Below, one piece after another: positions 1 to 5,415 of a DNA stretch of 7,399 nt. The notes beneath the pieces are model-generated. The model made no database searches. It saw nothing but the letters and a program-made list of their open reading frames with translations, and was not told where the DNA came from. The position numbers were made by a program, and so were the translations under genes. The DNA is from an uncultured Collinsella sp. Lineage in GTDB: Bacteria; Actinomycetota; Coriobacteriia; Coriobacteriales; Coriobacteriaceae. Location: assembly GCA_900552345.1 (NCBI GenBank), contig URZN01000057.1, positions 1 to 7,399 on the forward strand. The letters run 5' to 3'. Within the stretch, counting starts at the first letter, position 1; each line of letters starts with the position of its first letter.

Positions 1-113
1 CGCTGGACCTGTCCGAGCACGAGCTCGAGGGCTTCCACAAGAGCTGCCAGCACATCCGTGACAACATCGCCCAGCTCGACTGGTGGGACGCCGAGGCCTA
101 CGACGCAAAGTAG
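1..113 (+). CDS. C-terminal end of a probable L-lactate/malate dehydrogenase family protein (5' truncated)
   Basis: An open frame enters from the left edge (complete codons from base 3) and ends at TAG 111-113, giving 36 residues beginning LDLSEHELEGFHKSCQHIRD. The pattern 'L-S-x-x-E-L-x-x-F-x-x-S-x-x-x-I-x-x-x-I' resembles the last helix of NAD-dependent L-lactate/malate dehydrogenases, which typically end in an amphipathic helix with a conserved Ser and a following hydrophobic run. The tail after it, rich in Trp, Asp and Ala, is not a motif I recognise. If the family call is right, the protein interconverts pyruvate and lactate (or oxaloacetate and malate) in the cytoplasm. It is the only plus-strand gene here, is convergent with the SIS-domain gene, and is followed by an intrinsic terminator 43 bp after the stop. 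The catalytic and NAD-binding parts lie outside the window, so the assignment rests on the tail alone. Confidence 0.5.
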   Translation, partial: LDLSEHELEGFHKSCQHIRDNIAQLDWWDAEAYDAK

Positions 114-131
114 GCCGCTGGCTGCCGCAAC

Positions 132-223
132 CTTGCGAATCGAAGCACGATACTAAGCGGGCCGCGCCGGAAATCCCCGGCGCGGCCCGCTTTTTACGCA
201 CGCTGTTCACTTGCGAATCGAAG
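132..223. repeat. 14-bp direct repeat flanking the terminator
   Basis: The 14-mer cttgcgaatcgaag occurs at 132-145 and again, identical, at 210-223. The two copies are 78 bp apart (start to start) and bracket the terminator hairpin. The inner 10-mer cgaatcgaag is also found at 6686-6695. Its role is unknown; it may be a trace of a duplication or insertion. Confidence 0.6.
157..195 (+). terminator. Rho-independent terminator of the dehydrogenase-like gene
   Basis: A perfect 14-bp GC-rich stem (157-170 pairs with 177-190) encloses the six-base loop aaatcc and is followed by TTTTT at 191-195. It begins 43 bp after the plus-strand stop codon. On the minus strand the stem is followed only by TTAGTAT, so it could also stop transcription from the convergent SIS-domain gene, but less convincingly. 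Confidence 0.92.
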
Positions 224-243
224 GTGAATGCTTTTCCCGTTAC

Positions 244-1212
244 TTAGTACTGCTCGATGCCCATGTAGCGACGAACCTCGGGGCTGTGGTCGAAGACCTT
301 GCCGCGGGCGGCGCGCAGCTCGCAGCTCATGTTGTAGAAGAAGATCGGCTCTAGGTACGAACGCACGCTGGCGGGCACGTCGCCCACGCCGTACTCAAGC
401 GCGTCGAGCACCATAATCGTATCGGTGTGCGTGTTGAGGAACGCAAGAGCGCGCTCCTCCATGGGGCGGCACTCGCCCGCGCCAAGCTGCACAAAGTAGA
501 ACACGCCGGGCTCGGTGGCCTCAAACGGGCCGTGGAAATACTCGCCGGAGTGGATATAGCAGCAGTGCTGCCACTGCATCTCCATGAGCGAGCAGATGGC
601 CATGGCGTAGGTCTGGCTAAAGTTGGGGCCGGAACCCAGGATATAGAAGAACTTGTGCTGCTGGCAGAGCTCGGCAAAGCGGGCGCCCAGCTCGGCGTTG
701 ACCTTCTCGCGGGCGGCGGGCAGCAGCGCATCCATCTGCTTGAGGCCCTCGTACATGTCGGCGAGTGCCTCGTAGCCTTCCTGCTGGTCGAGCAGCTCGG
801 CGGCGATCAGAGCGCCGATACCCTGAGGCACCTCGGCCTGCGACACGCCCTCACCCCAGGGGTAGACCCAGGTGGTCCACTTGCCGTTGTCGATCTTGGA
901 GCCCTCGCAATCGGTCATGGCGACGACCTCGGCGCCGGCAGCCAACGCCATCTCGCAGCCGTCGATGACCTCCTGCGTGTTGCCGCTGTGGCTGCAGGCG
1001 ATAACGAGCGACTTCGGCCCTAGGCTCTTGGGGGCCATCAGGCAAAACTCGCGTGCCGTGTAGACCGCCGAGGTAAACGTGGTGGCTTCGCGCTTGAGCA
1101 GCTCGTTGGCCGGCATCAGGTCGATCATCGAACCGCCACAAGCGATCCAAAAGACGTTCTTGATCCTGCCTTTGCGCTCGATGATTTCCTGAACCAGATC
1201 ATGTGCGTTCAT
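244..1212 (-). CDS. SIS-domain sugar-phosphate deglycase, FrlB/FraB-like (probable fructosamine-6-phosphate deglycase)
   Basis: This 322-aa protein has two SIS (sugar isomerase) halves. The first has ACGGS (24-28) and the phosphate-binding loop SHSGNT (74-79); the second has LGSGPN (192-197) and SGEYFHGPFE (222-231). Glu211 and His227 of the HGP motif are 16 residues apart, the same spacing as the catalytic pair Glu488/His504 of GlmS and Glu214/His230 of Salmonella FraB. The C-terminal FDHSPEVRRYMG (307-318) is typical of the FrlB branch. Known members split 6-phosphorylated Amadori products such as fructoselysine-6-P or fructose-asparagine-6-P into glucose-6-P and the amino acid in the cytoplasm. 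The ATG at 1212 is preceded by a strong Shine-Dalgarno, AAGGAGGA (1228-1221), 8 nt away. The GntR regulator gene lies 144 bp upstream on the same strand. No kinase or transporter gene is nearby. The substrate is not certain; glucosamine-type aldose/ketose isomerases are the alternative. Confidence 0.82.
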   Translation of the reverse strand: MNAHDLVQEIIERKGRIKNVFWIACGGSMIDLMPANELLKREATTFTSAVYTAREFCLMAPKSLGPKSLVIACSHSGNTQEVIDGCEMALAAGAEVVAMTDCEGSKIDNGKWTTWVYPWGEGVSQAEVPQGIGALIAAELLDQQEGYEALADMYEGLKQMDALLPAAREKVNAELGARFAELCQQHKFFYILGSGPNFSQTYAMAICSLMEMQWQHCCYIHSGEYFHGPFEATEPGVFYFVQLGAGECRPMEERALAFLNTHTDTIMVLDALEYGVGDVPASVRSYLEPIFFYNMSCELRAARGKVFDHSPEVRRYMGIEQY

Positions 1213-1244
1213 CCTGATGTTCCTCCTTGTGGGGCGGCCTTGAG

Positions 1245-1269
1245 CGACGGCAGCTCGTACCTGCTGTCG
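1245..1269 (-). other. Stem-loop in the leader of the deglycase mRNA
   Basis: Bases 1245-1253 and 1261-1269 form a 9-bp stem with one mismatch (C·A in the minus-strand RNA) around a 7-nt loop. It lies between the predicted transcription start (about 1278) and the Shine-Dalgarno (1228-1221). It abuts operator-like site 1, sharing base 1269. It could influence mRNA stability or simply be incidental. Confidence 0.4.
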
Positions 1270-1285
1270 TTCTATGTTGTCCTAT
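1269..1285 (-). promoter_or_regulatory. Operator-like site 1 for the deglycase promoter
   Basis: The plus-strand sequence is gttctatgttgtcctat. It matches the second site at 1331-1347 at 15 of 17 positions. It starts at the last base of the -10 box and covers the predicted transcription start, a normal position for repression. Binding by the adjacent GntR-family protein is inferred from proximity only. Confidence 0.5.
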
Positions 1286-1313
1286 TTATAACACGTGCAA
1301 CAACGCCCGTGAA
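1285..1313 (-). promoter_or_regulatory. Predicted sigma-70-type promoter of the SIS-domain deglycase gene
   Basis: On the minus strand, TTCACG (1313-1308, four of six matches to TTGACA) is followed by a 17-bp spacer and TATAAA (1290-1285, five of six matches to TATAAT). Transcription would start near 1278, giving a leader of about 65 nt. The two 17-bp operator-like sites lie immediately downstream and upstream of it. Confidence 0.55.
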
Positions 1314-1330
1314 GTCATCTTAGCAAATTT

Positions 1331-1347
1331 GTTCTATATTGTTCTAT
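1331..1347 (-). promoter_or_regulatory. Operator-like site 2, upstream of the deglycase promoter
   Basis: The plus-strand sequence is gttctatattgttctat, made of two GTTCTAT units with a 10-bp period, i.e. one helical turn. It lies 17 bp upstream of the -35 box. It begins 62 bp from the start of site 1, close to six helical turns, so both sites face the same side of the DNA. It ends just past the stop of gntR. Confidence 0.5.
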
Positions 1348-1356
1348 CTGTGGACG

Positions 1357-2121
1357 TTAGATGTCGAAGACGTAGCGCGAGCCCACGATCTTTTGGCGGC
1401 CGAGCAGCAAGGGGCGCTCGTCCTCATCGGTAAAGTACGCCTCCATATAAAAGAGCGGCTCACCGACCGGCACCTCCAACAGCGGGGCCGCCTGAGCATC
1501 GGCAAGCGCAATCTCCACGGTGCAGGGGTCGGACTTGAGCGGCGCGCGACCCGAATGCTCGGCGACGAGCGCAAAGATTGAGTTATCGGAAAGGTCCTCA
1601 TCGGCCAGCGTCTGCAGGTAGGGATGGTCGGCGAGCACAAAGGCGTTGTTCTCAAGCATGACAGGGATGCCGTCGGCTGTGCGCACGCGCTCGACCACGA
1701 TAAGCTCACAGCCGGGCTCCACGCCAAAGAACGCCGCATCCTCGTGCGTCGCCGCGACCACCGTGCTCGACACCAGACGCGCACCCGGCACCATGTCGTT
1801 GGCAGCACAACCCTCAGTAAAGCTCTGGACGTCACCCTTCTGGCGAATCTTGCGCTTGAGCTTGGGCGCGCACACAAAGGTGCCCCTCCCCTGCTGGCGG
1901 TTGAGATACCCCGCACGCGACAGCTCCTCGATGGCGCGACGCACGGTGACGCGCCCCACGCCGTAGGACTTCGCGAGCTCCATCTCGGAAGGAATGCGCG
2001 AGCCGGCAGCGTACACGCCGCGCGCGATCTCGCCCTTCAGGTCATCCATGACCTGCTGGTATAGCGGCACGGCGGACACCTCGGCGCGCTCGGAACGTTC
2101 GGTCTTGCTATCGGTTGCCAT
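1357..2121 (-). CDS. GntR-family (HutC/UTRA subfamily) transcriptional regulator, downstream of recQ
   Basis: This 254-aa cytoplasmic DNA-binding protein has a GntR winged helix at about 19-85: PLYQQV (19-24), then RIPSEMELAKSYGVGRVTVR (42-61) with the recognition helix, then the wing QQGRGTFV (76-83). A UTRA effector domain follows at about 98-250, containing ERVRTADGIP and ending in VGSRYV. UTRA domains of this group usually sense sugar phosphates or related metabolites. Its ATG lies two bases after the recQ stop and has no strong Shine-Dalgarno, which suggests translational coupling. The next gene on the same strand is the SIS-domain deglycase, whose promoter carries two repeat sites, so local control of that gene is the simplest reading. 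It is paralogous to the regulator at 4476-5195. The first 18 residues, charged and lacking in that paralogue, are a short N-terminal extension. Confidence 0.93.
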   Translation of the reverse strand: MATDSKTERSERAEVSAVPLYQQVMDDLKGEIARGVYAAGSRIPSEMELAKSYGVGRVTVRRAIEELSRAGYLNRQQGRGTFVCAPKLKRKIRQKGDVQSFTEGCAANDMVPGARLVSSTVVAATHEDAAFFGVEPGCELIVVERVRTADGIPVMLENNAFVLADHPYLQTLADEDLSDNSIFALVAEHSGRAPLKSDPCTVEIALADAQAAPLLEVPVGEPLFYMEAYFTDEDERPLLLGRQKIVGSRYVFDI

Positions 2122-2123
2122 CG

Positions 2124-4103
2124 TTATGCCCCATCCCGCGCATGCTCGGACTCAAACTCTTCAATCGCCGCCATAAACTGCTCGCCAAAGGCGTCGGCTT
2201 TTTTCTCGCCAATGCCGTTGACCTGGATCAGCTCGTCGCGCGTCTGCGGGCGCAGGCGGCACAGGCCGCGCAGGGCCTTGTCGGAAAAGACCATATACGG
2301 CGCCATCTCCAGCTCCGCAGAGATCTCCTTGCGGAGGGCGCGCAGGCGCTCGAACAGCTCGGCATCGTCACCCACGCGTGGGAGCTGATCCAGCTCGGCC
2401 TCCTCGCGCAGCAGATCCACCGCACGGCGGGCGCGGGCCGAGGCCTTGCGCTTGGACGCGCGACGCTTAACGGTAAAGGCAAACGCTTCGTCCTCGACCT
2501 CACCGGCGCGCGGGCCCAGGCCCACGACCGGGTACTGCCCCTGCGAGGTGGCCAGATAGCCGCGGCCGCACAGCTGGCCGATGATGTCCTTGATGCGCCC
2601 GACCGATTCGCTCGACAGCTCACCGTAGCCGCGGTCCTCGTCCAGATGCATCTGGCGAATGCGCTCGGTGTTGCCTCCGTGGAGCACATCGGCGATGAGC
2701 GACTTGCCAAAGCGCATGGGGCGCGTGGCCACATAGCGCACGGCAGCGCGGGCCATATCGGTGACGTCCTCGACCTCGAACTGCGTGAGGCAGTTACTGC
2801 AGTTGCCGCAGCCCTCGGCCTCGTCCGTGGCGGCGCTGCCCGTACCAGCCGCGGCATGCTCGGCCGCGGCCTCGTCGCCAAAGTAGCGCAGCATGTATTC
2901 GCGCAGACAGCCGGTGGTATTGCAGTAACCCTCCATCTGGCTGAGCAGACGATATCGATTCTGGAGCGCCCACGCGTGCTGCTCGTCGTCGAGCGCCTCA
3001 TCGGCAGCATCGCCACGGTCGATCAGAAAGCGGCGCATGCGAAAATCGTTGCCGTTCCAGAGCAGATGGCAGCTGGCCGGGTCGCCATCGCGGCCGGCGC
3101 GGCCCGCCTCCTGGTAGTAGGCCTCGATGCTCTCGGGCACGTTGTTGTGGATCACGTAGCGCACGTTAGGCTTGTCGATGCCCATGCCAAAGGCGTTGGT
3201 GGCAACCATCACCTGAATATCGTCGTCGATAAAGGCGCGCTGGCTTTGGCGACGGACATCGTTGCCCATGCCGGCATGGTAGCGGCCAACGCGAATGCCG
3301 CTGGGTCCCAGCGCCTCGGCAAGCTCCGCGGCCAGCGCGTCGACCGTCTTGCGGGTCGAGCAATACACGATGCCGCTCTCGCTCGAATGCGCGATCACAT
3401 AGTCGCGCACCCACGCGGCCTTGGCCTTGTCGCCCATCTCCTCGCAGCCAAAGTAGAGGTTCTTGCGATCGAAGCCCGTCACTACCGTCGCGGGGTTTTG
3501 CAGGCCAAGCATCTGCTGAATGTCCGCGCGCACACGCTCGGTCGCCGTAGCGGTAAAGGCCGCCACAATGGGGCGCTGCGGCAGGGAATCGATGAACTCG
3601 CGAATCTGCAGGTAAGCGGGGCGGAAATCCTGGCCCCATTGGCTTACGCAGTGAGCCTCGTCAATGGCCACGAGCGGCACGCCAATGCCGCCGTCCGCCG
3701 CGGCCTCCTGCGCAAAGGCTAAAAAGCGCGGCTCGAGCAGGCGCTCGGGCGCCACGTACATAAGCTGGTAGCGGCCCTCGCGCGCCCGCTTGAGCACGGT
3801 GTTTTGCTGGGCCGGAGTAAGGCTGGAGTTGAGATAGCTGGGTCGTGCACCCGCCGCGAGCAATGCGCGGGTCTGATCCTCCATAAGCGACAGCAGCGGA
3901 CTCACCACAAAGGTAATGCCGGGCAGCATGAGCGCGGGTACCTGATAGCAAATGGACTTGCCGGCGCCCGTGGGCATCACGCCCAGCGCATCGCGACCGG
4001 CCAGGATCGCATCGACCATGCGGTCCTGTCCCGGGCGAAACGAGGTGTAGCCAAAATAGGCGCCGAGCGTGTCGAGCGCCATCTGCTGCATGTTATCGGT
4101 CAT
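2124..4103 (-). CDS. recQ: ATP-dependent DNA helicase RecQ
   Basis: This 659-aa protein carries the full RecQ order of domains. The superfamily 2 helicase core has motif 0 FRPGQ (22-26), Walker A TGAGKS (45-50), DEAH (148-151), TATAT (184-188) and motif VI QEAGRAGRDG (331-340). The zinc module has Cys399, Cys432, Cys435 and Cys438, followed by a winged-helix RQC region (about 440-545). A C-terminal HRDC domain (about 582-650) contains the helix-hairpin VNGIGEKKADAFG. RecQ unwinds DNA 3'-5' in recombination and repair. Compared with E. coli RecQ, the gap between the first and second zinc cysteines is 33 rather than 17 residues, filled by an Ala-rich insert (about 411-430). The start ATG at 4103 sits just ahead of the expected N-terminal helix and has a short purine run, AGGAAA, close upstream. 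A TATAAT box lies 32 bp upstream. gntR follows after two bases. Confidence 0.97.
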   Translation of the reverse strand: MTDNMQQMALDTLGAYFGYTSFRPGQDRMVDAILAGRDALGVMPTGAGKSICYQVPALMLPGITFVVSPLLSLMEDQTRALLAAGARPSYLNSSLTPAQQNTVLKRAREGRYQLMYVAPERLLEPRFLAFAQEAAADGGIGVPLVAIDEAHCVSQWGQDFRPAYLQIREFIDSLPQRPIVAAFTATATERVRADIQQMLGLQNPATVVTGFDRKNLYFGCEEMGDKAKAAWVRDYVIAHSSESGIVYCSTRKTVDALAAELAEALGPSGIRVGRYHAGMGNDVRRQSQRAFIDDDIQVMVATNAFGMGIDKPNVRYVIHNNVPESIEAYYQEAGRAGRDGDPASCHLLWNGNDFRMRRFLIDRGDAADEALDDEQHAWALQNRYRLLSQMEGYCNTTGCLREYMLRYFGDEAAAEHAAAGTGSAATDEAEGCGNCSNCLTQFEVEDVTDMARAAVRYVATRPMRFGKSLIADVLHGGNTERIRQMHLDEDRGYGELSSESVGRIKDIIGQLCGRGYLATSQGQYPVVGLGPRAGEVEDEAFAFTVKRRASKRKASARARRAVDLLREEAELDQLPRVGDDAELFERLRALRKEISAELEMAPYMVFSDKALRGLCRLRPQTRDELIQVNGIGEKKADAFGEQFMAAIEEFESEHARDGA

Positions 4104-4134
4104 GGTTTCCTAACGTCCAAGTCATCTGCCGCCG

Positions 4135-4140
4135 ATTATA
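4135..4140 (-). promoter_or_regulatory. -10 box of the recQ promoter
   Basis: The minus strand reads TATAAT, a perfect -10 consensus, at 4140-4135, about 32 bp before the recQ ATG. No convincing -35 hexamer is seen: the 17-bp position reads CGGCAC. Transcription would start near 4128 and likely run through recQ into gntR. Confidence 0.5.
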
Positions 4141-4193
4141 CGCCGCCACGCGGACCGGTGCCGCACGGCTGTCAGCCACGCTCACTCTGCGAG

Positions 4194-4249
4194 TAGTCAT
4201 TGGGGACGTTCTTGAATGACTAGTCGTTTAAGAACGTCCCCAACGACTA
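4194..4249. repeat. Inverted repeat of the GGGGACGTT/AACGTCCCC type
   Basis: Arms 4194-4213 and 4230-4249 are inverted copies matching at 19 of 20 positions. The inner 14 bp (4200-4213 with 4230-4243) are perfect and the spacer is 16 bp. The spacer contains the palindrome gactagtc (4218-4225). There is no T-tract, so it does not look like a terminator. It resembles REP-type palindromic intergenic elements. Confidence 0.75.
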
Positions 4250-4298
4250 AGGAGTGTCCCCAGGTGCCGGCACTAAAGGAACGTCCCCAAGTGCCGGC
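4232..4298 (+). repeat. Repeated GTCCCC units
   Basis: The 12-mer gaacgtccccaa occurs at 4232-4243 (inside the inverted repeat) and again, identical, at 4279-4290. A 16-bp unit, gtccccaRgtgccggc, occurs at 4256-4271 and 4283-4298, differing at one base. The first unit includes the perfect palindrome gtgccggcac (4264-4273). Together with the inverted repeat these form a small cluster that looks like degenerate REP-like units. Confidence 0.65.
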
Positions 4299-4331
4299 CC
4301 GGCAACGCCGATGTTTTGGCAATGTCAGCGA

Positions 4332-4430
4332 AAGCCCGCCAGAGCGAGCAAGGTGCCTTGAAACGAGGCGGCATTGACCTTCTGGTCATGCCGCCGAAGC
4401 TGAAAGGCAGATTGCCGCTCTGGCGGGCTT
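4332..4430. repeat. 99-bp structured element with cloverleaf folding potential
   Basis: A perfect 15-bp closing stem (4332-4346 with 4416-4430) encloses three smaller inverted repeats: caaggtgccttg (4349-4360); a 12-bp stem with one bulged T (4367-4379 with 4384-4395, loop ttct); and ggca/tgcc around gat (4406-4416, sharing its last base with the closing stem). It lies downstream of gntR (4476) on the minus strand and upstream of recQ. No ORF here resembles a protein. It could be a structured RNA or a mobile palindromic repeat; lacking tRNA signature bases, it is not a tRNA. Confidence 0.6.
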
Positions 4431-4444
4431 GCAGCGTCGGCCGG

Positions 4445-4468
4445 TCCGCCGTTCGTCAGAACGGCGGA
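4445..4468 (-). terminator. Stem-loop just after the gntR (4476-5195) stop, possible terminator
   Basis: A perfect 10-bp stem (4445-4454 with 4459-4468) with the 4-nt loop gtca begins 7 bp past the TAG. No T-run follows on either strand, so intrinsic termination is uncertain. It may protect the 3' end of the mRNA or act with the structured element beyond it. Confidence 0.4.
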
Positions 4469-4475
4469 ACCAACC

Positions 4476-5195
4476 CTACATCACCATGACGTAGCGCGAT
4501 CCCACGTAGTACTGCTTACCCATCAGAACCGGCTCGCCATTGGGACCGGTAAAGCTGGCACGCAGATTGAGCAGTGGATCGTGCGGGGCAATGCCCAACT
4601 CGGCCGCCTGCTCGGTATTGGCACGAACGGCCTCGACCGTGCGGTAGCCAACCGAGACAATCGGCGTTCCGCCAACACGCTCGACCTCGGCAAAAATCGA
4701 CTTGTCCTCAAGATCGGCCGTCAACAGCTCACGGTAGGCGTCAAACGGCACAAAGATGTTCTCCTCAAAGATGGGCTCGCCGTCGGCTGTGCGCACGCGC
4801 TTAATATGCAGCAGCAGCGCGTCCTTTTGCAGGCCAAAGAACTCCATCTCGTTTTGACGTGCCGGCACAATCTGGCGATCGACCACATGCGCGCCCGCCT
4901 TCATGCCATTATCGGCACACAGCGCGGTAAACGTCTGCAGCGTCGAAGCGTGGAACTGGCGGTTGATGTGCGGCGTGGAGACAAAGGTGCCACGGCCCTG
5001 CTGCTTAACCAGGTAGCCATCGGAGCACAGCTCCTCGACGGCGCGGCGCACCGTAATGCGGCTCACGTCGTACTGCTCGGCTAGCTCAAGCTCGGACGGA
5101 ATACGCTCCTTTGGTGCATAAACACCTTTCTCGATCGCGTCCTTGATTTCGTCGTAAATCTGCTGGTAAAGCGGTGCATTTTTGGGCGCAGGCAT
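4476..5195 (-). CDS. GntR-family (HutC/UTRA subfamily) transcriptional regulator
   Basis: This 239-aa regulator has an N-terminal winged helix (about 8-72): PLYQQIYDEIK (8-18), RIPSELELAEQYDVSRITVR (31-50) and the wing KQQGRGTFV (64-72). A UTRA ligand domain follows at about 85-238, containing KRVRTADGEP (132-141) and ending VGSRYVMVM. It is a paralogue of the regulator at 1357-2121: both domains align and the two genes share a 23-nt identical DNA stretch. The first Met is favoured because the family's PLYQQI motif begins seven residues later, although the Shine-Dalgarno is poor. It appears monocistronic, with hairpins between it and yitT upstream and a stem-loop after its stop. Its target is unknown; autoregulation from its AT-rich upstream region is possible, and an Amadori or amino-sugar phosphate effector would be speculation. 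Confidence 0.92.
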   Translation of the reverse strand: MPAPKNAPLYQQIYDEIKDAIEKGVYAPKERIPSELELAEQYDVSRITVRRAVEELCSDGYLVKQQGRGTFVSTPHINRQFHASTLQTFTALCADNGMKAGAHVVDRQIVPARQNEMEFFGLQKDALLLHIKRVRTADGEPIFEENIFVPFDAYRELLTADLEDKSIFAEVERVGGTPIVSVGYRTVEAVRANTEQAAELGIAPHDPLLNLRASFTGPNGEPVLMGKQYYVGSRYVMVM

Positions 5196-5287
5196 ATCTA
5201 ATCATTCTTATCGGAATATCGAAATAACTAATACGTATATAACGTCTAGTTTCATGTTACCTCATATTGATAAAACGATACACCCTC
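5196..5287 (-). promoter_or_regulatory. AT-rich upstream region of the gntR gene, possible operator
   Basis: These 92 bp are markedly more AT-rich than the rest of the window and precede the gntR start at 5195. They contain the palindrome atacgtat (5231-5238), two ACGT tetramers five bases apart (5233-5236 and 5242-5245), the inverted pair AACTA/TAGTT (5226-5230 and 5247-5251), and a tandem tatcgRaa pair (5209-5224). I cannot place a convincing -35/-10 pair or Shine-Dalgarno here. The region most likely holds the promoter and an autoregulatory site. Confidence 0.4.
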
Positions 5288-5325
5288 CCTACCAAAAAGC
5301 GACAGCTTCTTTTTGGTAGGTTTTA
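5288..5325 (+). terminator. Hairpin with T-tract in plus orientation
   Basis: A perfect 12-bp stem (5288-5299 with 5309-5320) with a 9-nt loop is followed by TTTTAT on the plus strand. On the minus strand no T-run follows the stem, although the stem itself contains CTTTTT. No plus-strand gene is visible upstream, so its terminator role in that direction lacks a client. It may be bidirectional. Confidence 0.5.
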
Positions 5326-5338
5326 TCTGGGCAAACGA

Positions 5339-5374
5339 GAGCCTCCCGAAAGCAGCGAGGCTTTCGGGAGGCTC
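5339..5374 (-). terminator. Strong hairpin downstream of yitT, probable terminator
   Basis: A perfect 15-bp GC-rich stem (5339-5353 with 5360-5374) with the 6-nt loop agcgag begins 41 bp past the YitT-family gene stop. On the minus strand it is followed by TCTCGTTT, a poor T-tract. It is probably the main transcription end of that gene, acting together with the hairpin at 5288-5320. Confidence 0.6.
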
Positions 5375-5415
5375 AAGCGGACAGGATTGCGCCAGGCCAG
5401 CAAAATGCCAAAACC

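Noticed and set aside
427..1023. 198-codon plus-strand frame opposite the SIS-domain gene
   Set aside because: It lies wholly within a well-supported minus-strand gene, and its composition is a reflection of that gene's codons.
2115..3722. 535-codon open frame on the plus strand opposite recQ
   Set aside because: It is fully antisense to a gene with every RecQ motif, is Ala/Val/His-rich without domains, and is the kind of mirror frame expected from GC-rich codon usage.
4194..4298. Possible CRISPR array from repeated GTCCCC units
   Set aside because: The units are irregularly spaced, differ in orientation and length, and have no uniform spacers or nearby cas genes.
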